Assembly: GCA_000746705.1 (NCBI GenBank)
Contig: JOTC01000001.1
Location: 12,242 to 76,241 of the forward strand
Source: Marine Group I thaumarchaeote SCGC AAA799-O18
GTDB lineage: Archaea > Thermoproteota > Nitrososphaeria > Nitrososphaerales > Nitrosopumilaceae
DNA: 64,000 nt
Direction: 5' to 3'
In this document: piece after piece, positions 25,817-32,957 of the stretch
How the letters are laid out: every line of letters begins with the position of its first letter
Numbering within the stretch: position 1 is the first letter of the stretch
Notes under the pieces: generated by a model
What the model was told of the DNA's origin: nothing
The model's database searches: none
Seen by the model: the letters and a program-made list of their open reading frames with translations, nothing else
Made by a program: the position numbers and the translations under genes

Positions 25817-26608
25817 TTATTCTGAAATTCTAAGATAATCACTACATACTTGGTGACCGAATCCTCGTGAACCACAATGAATCAATACAGTAACACTGTC
25901 TTTTTTAATTCCCATCCTTTTTGCAGCTTCCTCATCATGAATTTCTGCAACTTTTTGCACTTCAAGAAAGTGGTTACCTGAACCAAGACTTCCTAGCTGA
26001 GGTGAACCTCTTTTTCTAGCACGATCTGATACTCTATTTGGATCAGCGTTTGCAATTTGCCCGTTTTCCTCACAAACATCAGCGTCGTCATTTGAACCGT
26101 ATCCATGATCAACTGCCCAACTTACTCCACGTACCAAAACTTCATCCAGTTGTGAAGGATTCAGTCGAATAGCTCCTTTGGAACCAACGCCAGATGGAAT
26201 TGAATTAAAAAGATCAGTGACAAGATCCTTAAGCTTTTGTCTAACATTATCTTCAGATAAATTAGTTCTAAGAAGTCTAACACCGCAATTAATATCATAA
26301 CCAACACCTCCTGGGCTAATCATCCCTTCTTCTGCATCCATAGCAGCGACACCACCAACAGGGAATCCATATCCTTCATGACCATCAGGTAGAACTATTG
26401 CATGTTCTTGAATTCCGGGAAGAGTTGACACGTTTACAGCTTGCTTGATTGTTCTATCAGTCATCATTTTGTTTAGCAATTTTTCGTCGGCATAAATTGT
26501 AACGGGCACCTTCATTCCTATAGAAGAATCTGCATCAATTTGGTACTTGTAGTCCCCAATTTTTTTAGGTGTCATGCTTGACATACCAGTTTGAATCAGT
26601 TTTGACAA
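25817..26608 (-). CDS. rtcB: RNA-splicing ligase RtcB, N-terminal part ending at an in-frame TAA
   Basis: 263 residues. Metal and substrate motifs are present: GIQEHAIVLPDGHEGYGFP, GGVGYDINCGVRLL (Cys108), SLGSGNHFLEVQ and IHCGSRGFGHQVCSDYL. The frame ends at TAA after LRISE, but codons directly beyond (AAA AAA TAC AAT ATT GAA) read on into the C-terminal part without any shift. One substitution, for example GAA to TAA, would explain it. RtcB joins tRNA exon halves after EndA cleavage and is the only known tRNA ligase in archaea, so a real loss would be costly. Confidence 0.88.
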   Translation of the reverse strand: MSKLIQTGMSSMTPKKIGDYKYQIDADSSIGMKVPVTIYADEKLLNKMMTDRTIKQAVNVSTLPGIQEHAIVLPDGHEGYGFPVGGVAAMDAEEGMISPGGVGYDINCGVRLLRTNLSEDNVRQKLKDLVTDLFNSIPSGVGSKGAIRLNPSQLDEVLVRGVSWAVDHGYGSNDDADVCEENGQIANADPNRVSDRARKRGSPQLGSLGSGNHFLEVQKVAEIHDEEAAKRMGIKKDSVTVLIHCGSRGFGHQVCSDYLRISE

Positions 26609-26639
26609 TTTAAATCATAATTTAATTCCTAGTTCTACA

Positions 26640-26882
26640 CTAACCCTCTAATGGATCAGGTAATCCCCACTTCGCATTAAAATCCCTGTGGAATTTTATA
26701 GCCTCACGAAGATTATCAAAATCCCAGTAATGAGTAAAACCATCTGGAAAATCGTCAAGCCATTTATCTGGAGTGGAAGCTATGGCATCAATCCAAATGC
26801 GAACTCGGAAAATCAATTTTCCTTTTTTTAGTTCGCCACGAAACTGTAGCGCCGTTGAGGTCATTACGTTTTCTTTCATCAC
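26640..26882 (-). CDS. Hypothetical protein, fifth gene of the SprT-like operon
   Basis: 80 residues, with starts possible at the first Met, the second, or Met6. Sequence such as FRVRIWIDAIASTPDKWLDD and HYWDFDNLREAIKFHRDFN suggests a small alpha/beta protein; no motif recognised. Its start overlaps the preceding gene by four bases (ATGA). Base composition of the operon is visibly richer in G and C than the flanks. Confidence 0.6.
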   Translation of the reverse strand: MMKENVMTSTALQFRGELKKGKLIFRVRIWIDAIASTPDKWLDDFPDGFTHYWDFDNLREAIKFHRDFNAKWGLPDPLEG

Positions 26883-27094
26883 AGATCTTCATCATATTGT
26901 CCTGTTCGATTTTTCCATTGACAGTCTTCAGCCAACTTTGGATATTGAGCAAATGCATCCTCAACTTTCATCTGTATCATTTCTCTTACTGCATCTAAAT
27001 GAATGCCATTCTTATTCAAATATAGTATCATTGAGATTATTGTTTCAAATAATTCTTGTTCAGCTTTTTTCAAGTCTTTTTGTTGCTCATTCAA
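26879..27094 (-). CDS. Hypothetical helical protein, fourth gene of the SprT-like operon
   Basis: 71 residues, predicted fully helical (KKAEQELFETIISMILYL) with a polar end. The start overlaps the third gene by eight bases and the stop overlaps the fifth by four. No similarity recognised. Confidence 0.6.
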   Translation of the reverse strand: MNEQQKDLKKAEQELFETIISMILYLNKNGIHLDAVREMIQMKVEDAFAQYPKLAEDCQWKNRTGQYDEDL

Positions 27095-27617
27095 GAGGAT
27101 TCCCCATTTTTTTCTTCAACACCCCACCAATTGGAGACCAACTCTTACCATACTTTCGTTTCAATGCATGATAGATCTTCCTGTCTAGATCCACTATGTC
27201 GCCTTGCTTCTTTCCTTTCTTCTTATTTTGCTCTACTACCTGTAATGTAACAGCCGCTAGTTTCTTCCACTTCGACAGACTTCTCTCAGATTCTCCTAAC
27301 CATTTTGCTGGCTTGAAGTTTGGATCTAAAAGACTATTCAAGCAAGTCAACGCATCATGTTCAACCTCCTTTGAATTAAAATTCAGAGATACTCTGGCAA
27401 ACCACCAAATACTAGTGGGGTTCCGATAATCTGAATACTTTATCGCTGCCGCAAGCGCCTCGAAGGAAAGCATTTCAAAGAAAATAGCGTTGGTGCAGGC
27501 TAAATGTATCCCTTCTTTCAGGCAGTTTTTCGCATGTTTGTACTTGTGATCTAAACATGGCGTTTCCCAGTAGAACGCGGGTTCTTTCTTCTTAGTGCAC
27601 AAATAACATCGAGTCAT
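27087..27617 (-). CDS. Hypothetical Cys-rich N-terminus protein, third gene of the SprT-like operon
   Basis: 176 residues from ATG at 27617, one base after the stop of the small membrane protein; an upstream in-frame start at 27650 would overlap that gene and is rejected. The N-terminus MTRCYLCTKKKEPAFYWE with further Cys/His (CLDHKYKHAKNCL) may bind zinc. The rest is helical with a basic end (RKIYHALKRKYGKSW). Family not recognised. Confidence 0.65.
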   Translation of the reverse strand: MTRCYLCTKKKEPAFYWETPCLDHKYKHAKNCLKEGIHLACTNAIFFEMLSFEALAAAIKYSDYRNPTSIWWFARVSLNFNSKEVEHDALTCLNSLLDPNFKPAKWLGESERSLSKWKKLAAVTLQVVEQNKKKGKKQGDIVDLDRKIYHALKRKYGKSWSPIGGVLKKKMGNPLE

Positions 27618-27618
27618 T

Positions 27619-27762
27619 TTATTTTCCTCTGAAAACCTTCTGCCCACCACCGGAGCTATCGTTGTGGAAGAACCGCTTGTCAGTTAGCAGCTTGTAGACT
27701 AGGAGTAAACCACCGCCTACCAAACCCACTGTTGCTATCACCTGTGCTACTACCAGAATCAA
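27619..27762 (-). CDS. Small single-pass membrane protein, second gene of the SprT-like operon
   Basis: 47 residues from TTG at 27762, which overlaps the TGA of the SprT-like gene (TTGA), with AAGGTGAT just upstream as a ribosome-binding site. One transmembrane helix (MILVVAQVIATVGLVGG then GLLLVYKLL) is followed by a polar tail with SSGGGQKVFRGK. It is too short for routine gene callers but fits the gap exactly. Confidence 0.6.
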   Translation of the reverse strand: MILVVAQVIATVGLVGGGLLLVYKLLTDKRFFHNDSSGGGQKVFRGK

Positions 27763-28256
27763 TTGATCACCTTGTAGTGGTTGGTGTACCAAGTGTAGTA
27801 GTTACCAGATATTACTTCAAGAACCATTTGTCGTAGAAATTTTTGATATATATCCAGCCATTTTTTGCCGTGTATGCTATGAGCACTGCTCCCAGCAAAA
27901 TGTGCAATTTCATGGCAGATCAAATCTATTATGGCCCAAGTTCCTTCAAGCCACACTGAATGTGGTTTTTTATCAACATAATCATTGTATGTGGAAGATA
28001 CGAAAGGAAAAAACAAAAACTCTTGCCTGATGCAGATACCAGATGGGTTACTAGGACAGAAATCCCAGTGCTGGTGTGCGATGGAATCTTTACTCAGTCT
28101 ATGATAGGGACAACAGAGTTTACTGTCTTTTCTATAAACTACAATCGTATTAGAGTTTAAATCCATAACAAGTTTTGGATTTTTTTGCTTTAGGATCATT
28201 GTAATCTTTCTGCATTTTCCAAGATTAGCGTCGATTTCAATCCATCTGCCTGGCAT
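27759..28256 (-). CDS. SprT-like zinc metalloprotein, first gene of a five-gene operon
   Basis: 165 residues. The helix IDLICHEIAHFAGSSAHS carries HExxH (His115, Glu116, His119), and HGKKWLDIYQKFL supplies a third His (129) as in SprT/Spartan-type proteins (HExxH...HGxxW). Upstream cysteines (KLCCPYH, CPSNPSGIC) may form a small zinc site. SprT-family proteases digest DNA-protein crosslinks; that role is inferred. It starts a chain of four further genes, all overlapping or one base apart, and is divergent from the SDR gene. Confidence 0.75.
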   Translation of the reverse strand: MPGRWIEIDANLGKCRKITMILKQKNPKLVMDLNSNTIVVYRKDSKLCCPYHRLSKDSIAHQHWDFCPSNPSGICIRQEFLFFPFVSSTYNDYVDKKPHSVWLEGTWAIIDLICHEIAHFAGSSAHSIHGKKWLDIYQKFLRQMVLEVISGNYYTWYTNHYKVIN

Positions 28257-28294
28257 TTTTTATTTACGCTATTTACAATATTAACAAACTCGAT

Positions 28295-28316
28295 GATACT
28301 ATTGATACTATTGATA
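28295..28316. repeat. Short 9-nt direct repeats in a divergent promoter
   Basis: GATACTATT is repeated twice and followed by GATA, giving about 2.4 units, in the 106-bp gap between the SprT-like operon (minus) and the SDR gene (plus). Possible regulator binding sites; no more than that can be said. Confidence 0.4.
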
Positions 28317-28362
28317 GTTAGATTTCAATTAGATTAAAATGAAATGAAATTATTGGACAGTT

Positions 28363-29010
28363 ATGAAAACTGCCATAGTTTTGGGAGGCTCGAGGGGAAT
28401 TGGAAAAGCAATTGCTGATTCATTGAAGTCAATCAATTGTAATGTAATAGCAACTTCAAAAAACGATTTAGACACATCAAATTTAGAAAATGTTTCAAGT
28501 TTTGCTGAAAAACATAAGGAGACTGACATTCTAGTTCTCAATACAGGCGGACCTGAGCCAAAAGAATTTTTTTCTGTAACTGAAGACGATTGGAAACGTT
28601 ATCACAACCAATTGTTTTTGGGATTCTGCACACTTTTACAAAAGATCAAAATCAATGATAATGGCTATGTCTTTTTGATATCTTCCGGTGTGATTAAGGA
28701 GCCAGACTCGAAACTAATCATATCTAGTGCTTATCGCTCTGCATTTTCTAGCGTGTTTAAAATCCTTAGCAAACAATTTGCAGGTAAACAAATTAGTTGT
28801 ATCAATATTGCTCCTGGACCAATCCAAACTGACAGGACAAAAGAACTAATTGATGATGTTGAAGCGTTTGCAAAAACCCTCCCAATGAAAAGACTAGGCA
28901 AACCAGAGGAAATTGGTGATTTTGTAAAATCAATAGTTGAAAATGATATCAAATATCTTTCAGGTGCAGTCATAGATTTTGATGGCGCAAACTCTAATTT
29001 TGTTTTCTAG
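28363..29010 (+). CDS. SDR-family oxidoreductase with altered catalytic residues
   Basis: 215 residues. The Rossmann dinucleotide loop VLGGSRGIGKAIAD and the NTGG at residues 60-63 are clear, as are the ISSG (Ser107/108) and NIAPGPIQTDRT segments and the end YLSGAVIDFDGA. The expected YxxxK is replaced: Tyr124 is followed four residues later by Phe128 (AYRSAF). This resembles the divergent SDR branch in which R-x-A replaces the dyad. Cofactor binding is likely; the reaction is unknown. A split-barrel gene follows two bases later. Confidence 0.85.
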   Translation: MKTAIVLGGSRGIGKAIADSLKSINCNVIATSKNDLDTSNLENVSSFAEKHKETDILVLNTGGPEPKEFFSVTEDDWKRYHNQLFLGFCTLLQKIKINDNGYVFLISSGVIKEPDSKLIISSAYRSAFSSVFKILSKQFAGKQISCINIAPGPIQTDRTKELIDDVEAFAKTLPMKRLGKPEEIGDFVKSIVENDIKYLSGAVIDFDGANSNFVF

Positions 29011-29012
29011 TA

Positions 29013-29315
29013 ATGGCGTTCAAGGCATATTTAGAGACAAAGGGAAGGAAAACAGGAAAAATTCACAAAGTCGAGTTGCTTGTTGTTCAATATAATAACA
29101 GATTTTATTTCTCGCGGAGAAATCCAAATTGTGACTGGTTAAAAAATGCAATAGTGAATCCGAATGTGACAGTATCATTCAATAGGCAGACTTTTTCCGG
29201 AAAAGCTAAACTTGTAACCAATATCTTGTTGAACAAAAAAATATGTCAGTTAAAGTACGAGGATGAAAAACGCGCAAATGAAGAGAGGGTAGTCTTAGAA
29301 GTAGACTGCAACTAA
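29013..29315 (+). CDS. Deazaflavin/F420-type nitroreductase-like split-barrel protein
   Basis: 100 residues. ETKGRKTGKIHKVELLV and NPNCDWLKNAIVNPNV match the DUF385/Ddn-type fold (GRKSG-x-R and DW-x-x-N). The family binds F420 or flavin. CofE, the F420 glutamyl ligase, is encoded at 58028, so F420 is made. It starts two bases after the SDR stop, suggesting that both enzymes act on the same substrate or cofactor pool. Confidence 0.7.
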   Translation: MAFKAYLETKGRKTGKIHKVELLVVQYNNRFYFSRRNPNCDWLKNAIVNPNVTVSFNRQTFSGKAKLVTNILLNKKICQLKYEDEKRANEERVVLEVDCN

Positions 29316-29521
29316 GTAAATTGTGCAGAATATGCTAAACCAAATCCTATAGCTATAAGAATATACCATTTTACATTCTTTTTATCCAAGAATATGTTTG
29401 GATGTCCTACACCACTCTCGCCGTAAGTTCTTATGCGAATTTTTCGCATCTCTATTCCTTGCCCTATTAACGCAACAGTAATTGCAATTAACCCAGCTAT
29501 TGCCAGAATTGCTTGTGGCAT
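29312..29521 (-). CDS. Small two-helix membrane protein
   Basis: 69 residues, TM1 about 2-22 (ILAIAGLIAITVALIG), a polar loop with RIRTYGESGVGHPNIF, TM2 about 51-66 (WYILIAIGFGLAYSA). Its stop overlaps the end of the split-barrel gene by four bases. No function recognised. Confidence 0.55.
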   Translation of the reverse strand: MPQAILAIAGLIAITVALIGQGIEMRKIRIRTYGESGVGHPNIFLDKKNVKWYILIAIGFGLAYSAQFT

Positions 29522-29594
29522 ATCTTATTCAATATTTTGTAAAATTTAATGTTTTTTTAATACATACTAGTTGATTATATTCAGGAGAATAGAC

Positions 29595-30215
29595 ATGCCA
29601 GACGATACTAGGTTAACAGATTCGGATGGAGTTCTTTTAGTCAAGACTGCAAGACAAGCAGTTACTGAATTTCTTTCAACTGGGAATAGAATAAAGTTGG
29701 AAGCAGAACATGAAAAAAAATTCTCTTTTGACTCTGGAGTGTTTGTGACGCTGAACAAGCATGACGGGTTGCGAGGATGTATTGGATTTCCCATGCCGGA
29801 AAAAAAACTATCACGTGCAATAATAGAAGGAGCTATTGCTGCTGCTACTGAGGATCCCAGGTTCCCTGTAGTAACAACAAAGGAATTGGATGACATTACG
29901 TTTGAAGTCACGGTTCTAACGCAGCCGATGGAAATTGATGTATCTAATCCCATGGAATACTTGACAAAAATCAAGGTTGGTAGAGATGGTCTCATTATAA
30001 GACACTCTTTTTACTCCGGATTACTTCTACCGCAAGTTCCCGGTGAATACGGCTGGAATGTGGAGGAGTTTCTTCAACATACATGTCACAAGGCTGGGCT
30101 GGAAAAGGACTTTTGGAAAAGCGGCAAGGCAAAGATTGAAAAATTTGAGGGTATCGTATTCAAAGAAGAAACACCCAAGGGTGAAATTATGAGGGAGAAA
30201 CCACATGGAAGTTAG
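29595..30215 (+). CDS. amrA: AmmeMemoRadiSam system protein A (AMMECR1 domain)
   Basis: 206 residues from ATG at 29595, chosen because AGGAG lies eight bases upstream; TTG at 29571 is an in-frame alternative. AMMECR1 signature LRGCIGFPMPEKKLSRAI and PRFPVVTTKELDDITFEV are present, with the C-terminal PGEYGWNVEEFLQHTCHKAGL. The family forms a three-part system with MEMO and a radical SAM enzyme; the chemistry is not settled. It overlaps the MEMO gene by 11 bases. Confidence 0.9.
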   Translation: MPDDTRLTDSDGVLLVKTARQAVTEFLSTGNRIKLEAEHEKKFSFDSGVFVTLNKHDGLRGCIGFPMPEKKLSRAIIEGAIAAATEDPRFPVVTTKELDDITFEVTVLTQPMEIDVSNPMEYLTKIKVGRDGLIIRHSFYSGLLLPQVPGEYGWNVEEFLQHTCHKAGLEKDFWKSGKAKIEKFEGIVFKEETPKGEIMREKPHGS

Positions 30216-31041
30216 AACTCCTGCAGTCTCTGGAACGTTTTATCCAGATGATGAAAAGGAATTGAAAAGTCTCATACATGACTGCTTTACACATCCGATT
30301 GGTCCGGGCAAAATGCCTCCTACAGGTTTAGATCAAAAAATTTATGGAGTGATTTGTCCCCACGCTGGGTTTGTGTACTCGGGTCCAGTTGCATGTCATT
30401 CATTTTATTCAATTTCATCATCAACAAGCAAGTTGGCAATCATTACAGGACCAAATCACTACGAAGTTGGTCAAAACATAGCATCAATGATTGATGTAAG
30501 CTGGAAAACCCCTCTTGGATTAGTGGAAGTAGATTCAGAATCTGCACTGGAACTAAGAGATGGCTTAGACATCTTGGAGCTTGATTCATTTTCTCACTCG
30601 AAAGAGCACAGCATTGAGGTACAGATACCAATGTTGCAGGAAACATTTTCTCATGAAATGAAAATTCTCCCTGTCTCGCTGATTAATCAGGAGCAACAAA
30701 CTGCAACCAATGTAGGTACTGCAATTGCAAAAATTGCACAAAAGAAAGATGCTATATTGATTGGCTCGTCCGACTTTACACATTATGAGGAAAACGAGTT
30801 TGCTCACAGACAAGACTTGGCGCTAATTGATCCCATCTTAAAACTTGATGTTGACGAGTTTTACAAGATTTTGTATGAAAGAAAAGTTACTGCGTGTGGC
30901 TTTGGTGCAATTGCTTCCATCATGACTGCCTGTAAGGAATTGGGCGCTACCAAGGGAAAATTACTAAAGTATGCAACAAGCGGAGATGTCTCTGGGGACA
31001 AAAGTTCTGTTGTTGGCTATGCGTCTATAATTTTTGTCTAA
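30205..31041 (+). CDS. amrB: AmmeMemoRadiSam system protein B (MEMO family)
   Basis: 278 residues. MEMO fold resembling class III extradiol dioxygenases: AVSGTFYPDDEKEL, ICPHAGFVYSGPVACHS, ITGPNHYEVGQNI, SHSKEHSIEVQIPML, LIGSSDFTHYEEN and ATSGDVSGDKSSVVGYASI. Human MEMO1 has been linked to iron/redox signalling. Coupled to protein A, and the radical SAM partner lies 1.9 kb away on the other strand. Confidence 0.93.
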   Translation: MEVRTPAVSGTFYPDDEKELKSLIHDCFTHPIGPGKMPPTGLDQKIYGVICPHAGFVYSGPVACHSFYSISSSTSKLAIITGPNHYEVGQNIASMIDVSWKTPLGLVEVDSESALELRDGLDILELDSFSHSKEHSIEVQIPMLQETFSHEMKILPVSLINQEQQTATNVGTAIAKIAQKKDAILIGSSDFTHYEENEFAHRQDLALIDPILKLDVDEFYKILYERKVTACGFGAIASIMTACKELGATKGKLLKYATSGDVSGDKSSVVGYASIIFV

Positions 31042-31934
31042 AGTTTTGGTATTAGTGCTATCTTTGTCTTTGCAGTGATTACTATGATGCTGACTATGGC
31101 TACTGCCAACACAATCATGGCTATTGTTCCAAACTCTGGAACTACGTGACTGCCCACTATTTCAATTCTTTCTGCACCTGAATAATATGGGATATGTAGT
31201 GTCTTACCCATTTGTTCAAATTCAACCTGTTCGTTATCTACAAGTACAAAGTAACTACCGTCATCAAATGCAGTTATGATATCAGGATTTAGAACAATCT
31301 TCAGTTCGCCGTCATCATCTGCGCCGAACAAGTGAACAAGTAGTGTATCATCGTCAGAGTTTGCGCCAATGTGGTGAATTACACCGGATGTAACTGAGGC
31401 TGTAAACTGGTCAGATATGTCTTCTATTCCACTTGCAGCATGGTCATCACCGTGTCCCATCTCATCACCGTGTTTCATCTCATCACCGTGTTTCATCTCA
31501 TCACCGTGTTTCATCTCATCACCGTGGTCATCACCGTGCTCCTCTTCAGCACCAACCATTACAGTTCCCGCCATCCATGGGTGAACCATACAAAAGTAAT
31601 CAAATGTTCCCGCATCATCAAATACGTGAGAAAATGTAGAACCTGCCATGATTAAGCTGCTGTCAAACACTCCATCTGGTCCATCTGTTGCTGATCCAGA
31701 TGTTACTGTGTGAGCCGCAGTATCATTGTTCTCCCAAGTAACCTCACCACCTACATCAAGCGTAACCATACTTGGAATGAAACAACCTTCTGCTGTTTCC
31801 TCACAGCCCGGAACTGATGAGCCTGGTGCGTTTGTTACTGTGACGCTCATATGGTCTGCAAATGCTGACGGAGTAACAGCTATAATTGAAAAAATTGCGA
31901 GTAAACCAAATAATGTGTATAATTTCTTCTGCAT
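31038..31934 (-). CDS. Secreted blue-copper protein with His-rich repeats and PEFG C-terminus
   Basis: 298 residues. Signal peptide at 1-26 (cut after SAFA). A plastocyanin-type domain (about 27-130) has the four type-1 copper ligands His75, Cys115, His118, Met121 in FCMVHPWM. Residues 133-165 are GDEMKH repeats rich in His and Met, a likely metal-binding or sensing strip. The end has VPEFGTIAMIVLAVAI plus basic residues, a PEFG-type sorting signal for archaeosortase-like processing. Thaumarchaea use many such cupredoxins in electron transfer. Confidence 0.88.
   Translation of the reverse strand: MQKKLYTLFGLLAIFSIIAVTPSAFADHMSVTVTNAPGSSVPGCEETAEGCFIPSMVTLDVGGEVTWENNDTAAHTVTSGSATDGPDGVFDSSLIMAGSTFSHVFDDAGTFDYFCMVHPWMAGTVMVGAEEEHGDDHGDEMKHGDEMKHGDEMKHGDEMGHGDDHAASGIEDISDQFTASVTSGVIHHIGANSDDDTLLVHLFGADDDGELKIVLNPDIITAFDDGSYFVLVDNEQVEFEQMGKTLHIPYYSGAERIEIVGSHVVPEFGTIAMIVLAVAIVSIIVITAKTKIALIPKL
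31458..31511 (-). repeat. 18-nt tandem repeats in the blue-copper gene
   Basis: Three perfect units of CATCTCATCACCGTGTTT (plus strand) with near-copies on both sides (one with TCC, one with GGTC) encode the GDEMKH repeats on the minus strand. The unit length equals that of the repeats in rps11 and rpl13. Confidence 0.9.
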
Positions 31935-32007
31935 TTTAGATTAATTCCTTGAAATGTATAATATAATCTGATTGGTACAATGATCAAAAATCTGATTATT
32001 TTTTACA

Positions 32008-32505
32008 TTAAAGTGATGAAATAATATCTGCATAGTTTTCAATTGTTCTATCCATCAAATCTGGATGATATTTTGAAATTAATTTATCGACAGTATTCTT
32101 GTCTGGAAGTGAAAAAAATCTTTTTCCATTCTCAAACCTATCTTTGATAATACCATCGTCAACTAATTCAGTCACATAACGTGATGTAGTACCAGGTGAT
32201 CTTTTTATTCTTAAGAACATTTCAGAGAAATTTACCTCGTCCATATCCAACAATAGGCGTAAAATTCTACGTGGTGTTTCCTGCCTTAGTCTTTTGATAA
32301 TTGAAATCTCTTCGTCCTTTACAGAAAGAGGATAGAATCTTGCTACTCTTGGTGTCCTTTCAACTCGTAAGACTGATTGTTGCTCTAATTTTTGTATATG
32401 ATGGCTTAATGTACCATTTTTTAACCCTAATTCATCCATGATCTCACGGAATCTAATCCCTGGGTTTTTTTCGATTGTCCTTAGAATTAGTTCTGGTCTA
32501 GCCAT
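32008..32505 (-). CDS. Winged-helix transcriptional regulator (two HTH units)
   Basis: 165 residues from ATG at 32505; TTG at 32514 in frame adds three. The first HTH is GIRFREIMDELGLKNGTLSHHIQKLEQ with wing RTPRVARFYP; a second winged helix is FSEMFLRIKRSPGTTSRYVTELVDDG with wing FENGKRFFSL. No ligand domain. It follows the membrane-protein gene by about a dozen bases and lies 73 bp upstream of the blue-copper gene on the same strand, which may be a target. Confidence 0.78.
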   Translation of the reverse strand: MARPELILRTIEKNPGIRFREIMDELGLKNGTLSHHIQKLEQQSVLRVERTPRVARFYPLSVKDEEISIIKRLRQETPRRILRLLLDMDEVNFSEMFLRIKRSPGTTSRYVTELVDDGIIKDRFENGKRFFSLPDKNTVDKLISKYHPDLMDRTIENYADIISSL

Positions 32506-32517
32506 ATCCCACAATTT

Positions 32518-32901
32518 TTAATCACCCCTAAATATACCATATGCAAAAATTCCAATCATGCAAATCATAAGCATATGTGCAATCTCGTATCCAGGTATGT
32601 CATAATAATGTACAGTAGTTGCATCTAACAATGATATTATTTCTGCAATGGCAAATACAAAAAATGCTACAGATGTAATTGCAAGTTTTTTTGTTTTTAT
32701 CTTCGAATATGCATTTATGCCCAAAATTGTTAGGAACACAGCCAAAATAATTCCTCCTGTGTGAAGCAGTAAATGGAAAATATGAGTGCCATGACCGAAA
32801 TGTGGTATAAGCACGGGGATAGATAATGCGGCAACTACACAAATTACAACCAAAGTAAGTAGTGTTGGCTTGTTATCTACTATTGAAGAGTATTTTGACA
32901 A
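32518..32901 (-). CDS. Four-helix membrane protein
   Basis: 127 residues with four hydrophobic segments (about 15-33, 41-61, 73-91, 105-122). Histidines cluster in VLIPHFGHGTHIFHLLLHTGG and further ones occur in VHYYDIPGYEIAH, giving possible heme or metal sites within the membrane. Its stop lies just before the HTH regulator start, so the pair is co-transcribed. Function unknown. Confidence 0.65.
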   Translation of the reverse strand: MSKYSSIVDNKPTLLTLVVICVVAALSIPVLIPHFGHGTHIFHLLLHTGGIILAVFLTILGINAYSKIKTKKLAITSVAFFVFAIAEIISLLDATTVHYYDIPGYEIAHMLMICMIGIFAYGIFRGD

Positions 32902-32957
32902 TATGAAATGGTATTAAAAATAACATATAATGAAAGTGGTTCAAACATCAAAAATGA

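Noticed and set aside
25817..26608. Intein or intron in rtcB
   Set aside because: Nothing is inserted between the two parts; only one stop codon separates them in the same frame.
31433..31655. Plus-strand frames with His/Ser or Leu/Ile/Thr repeats
   Set aside because: They mirror the GDEMKH repeats of the minus-strand blue-copper gene.
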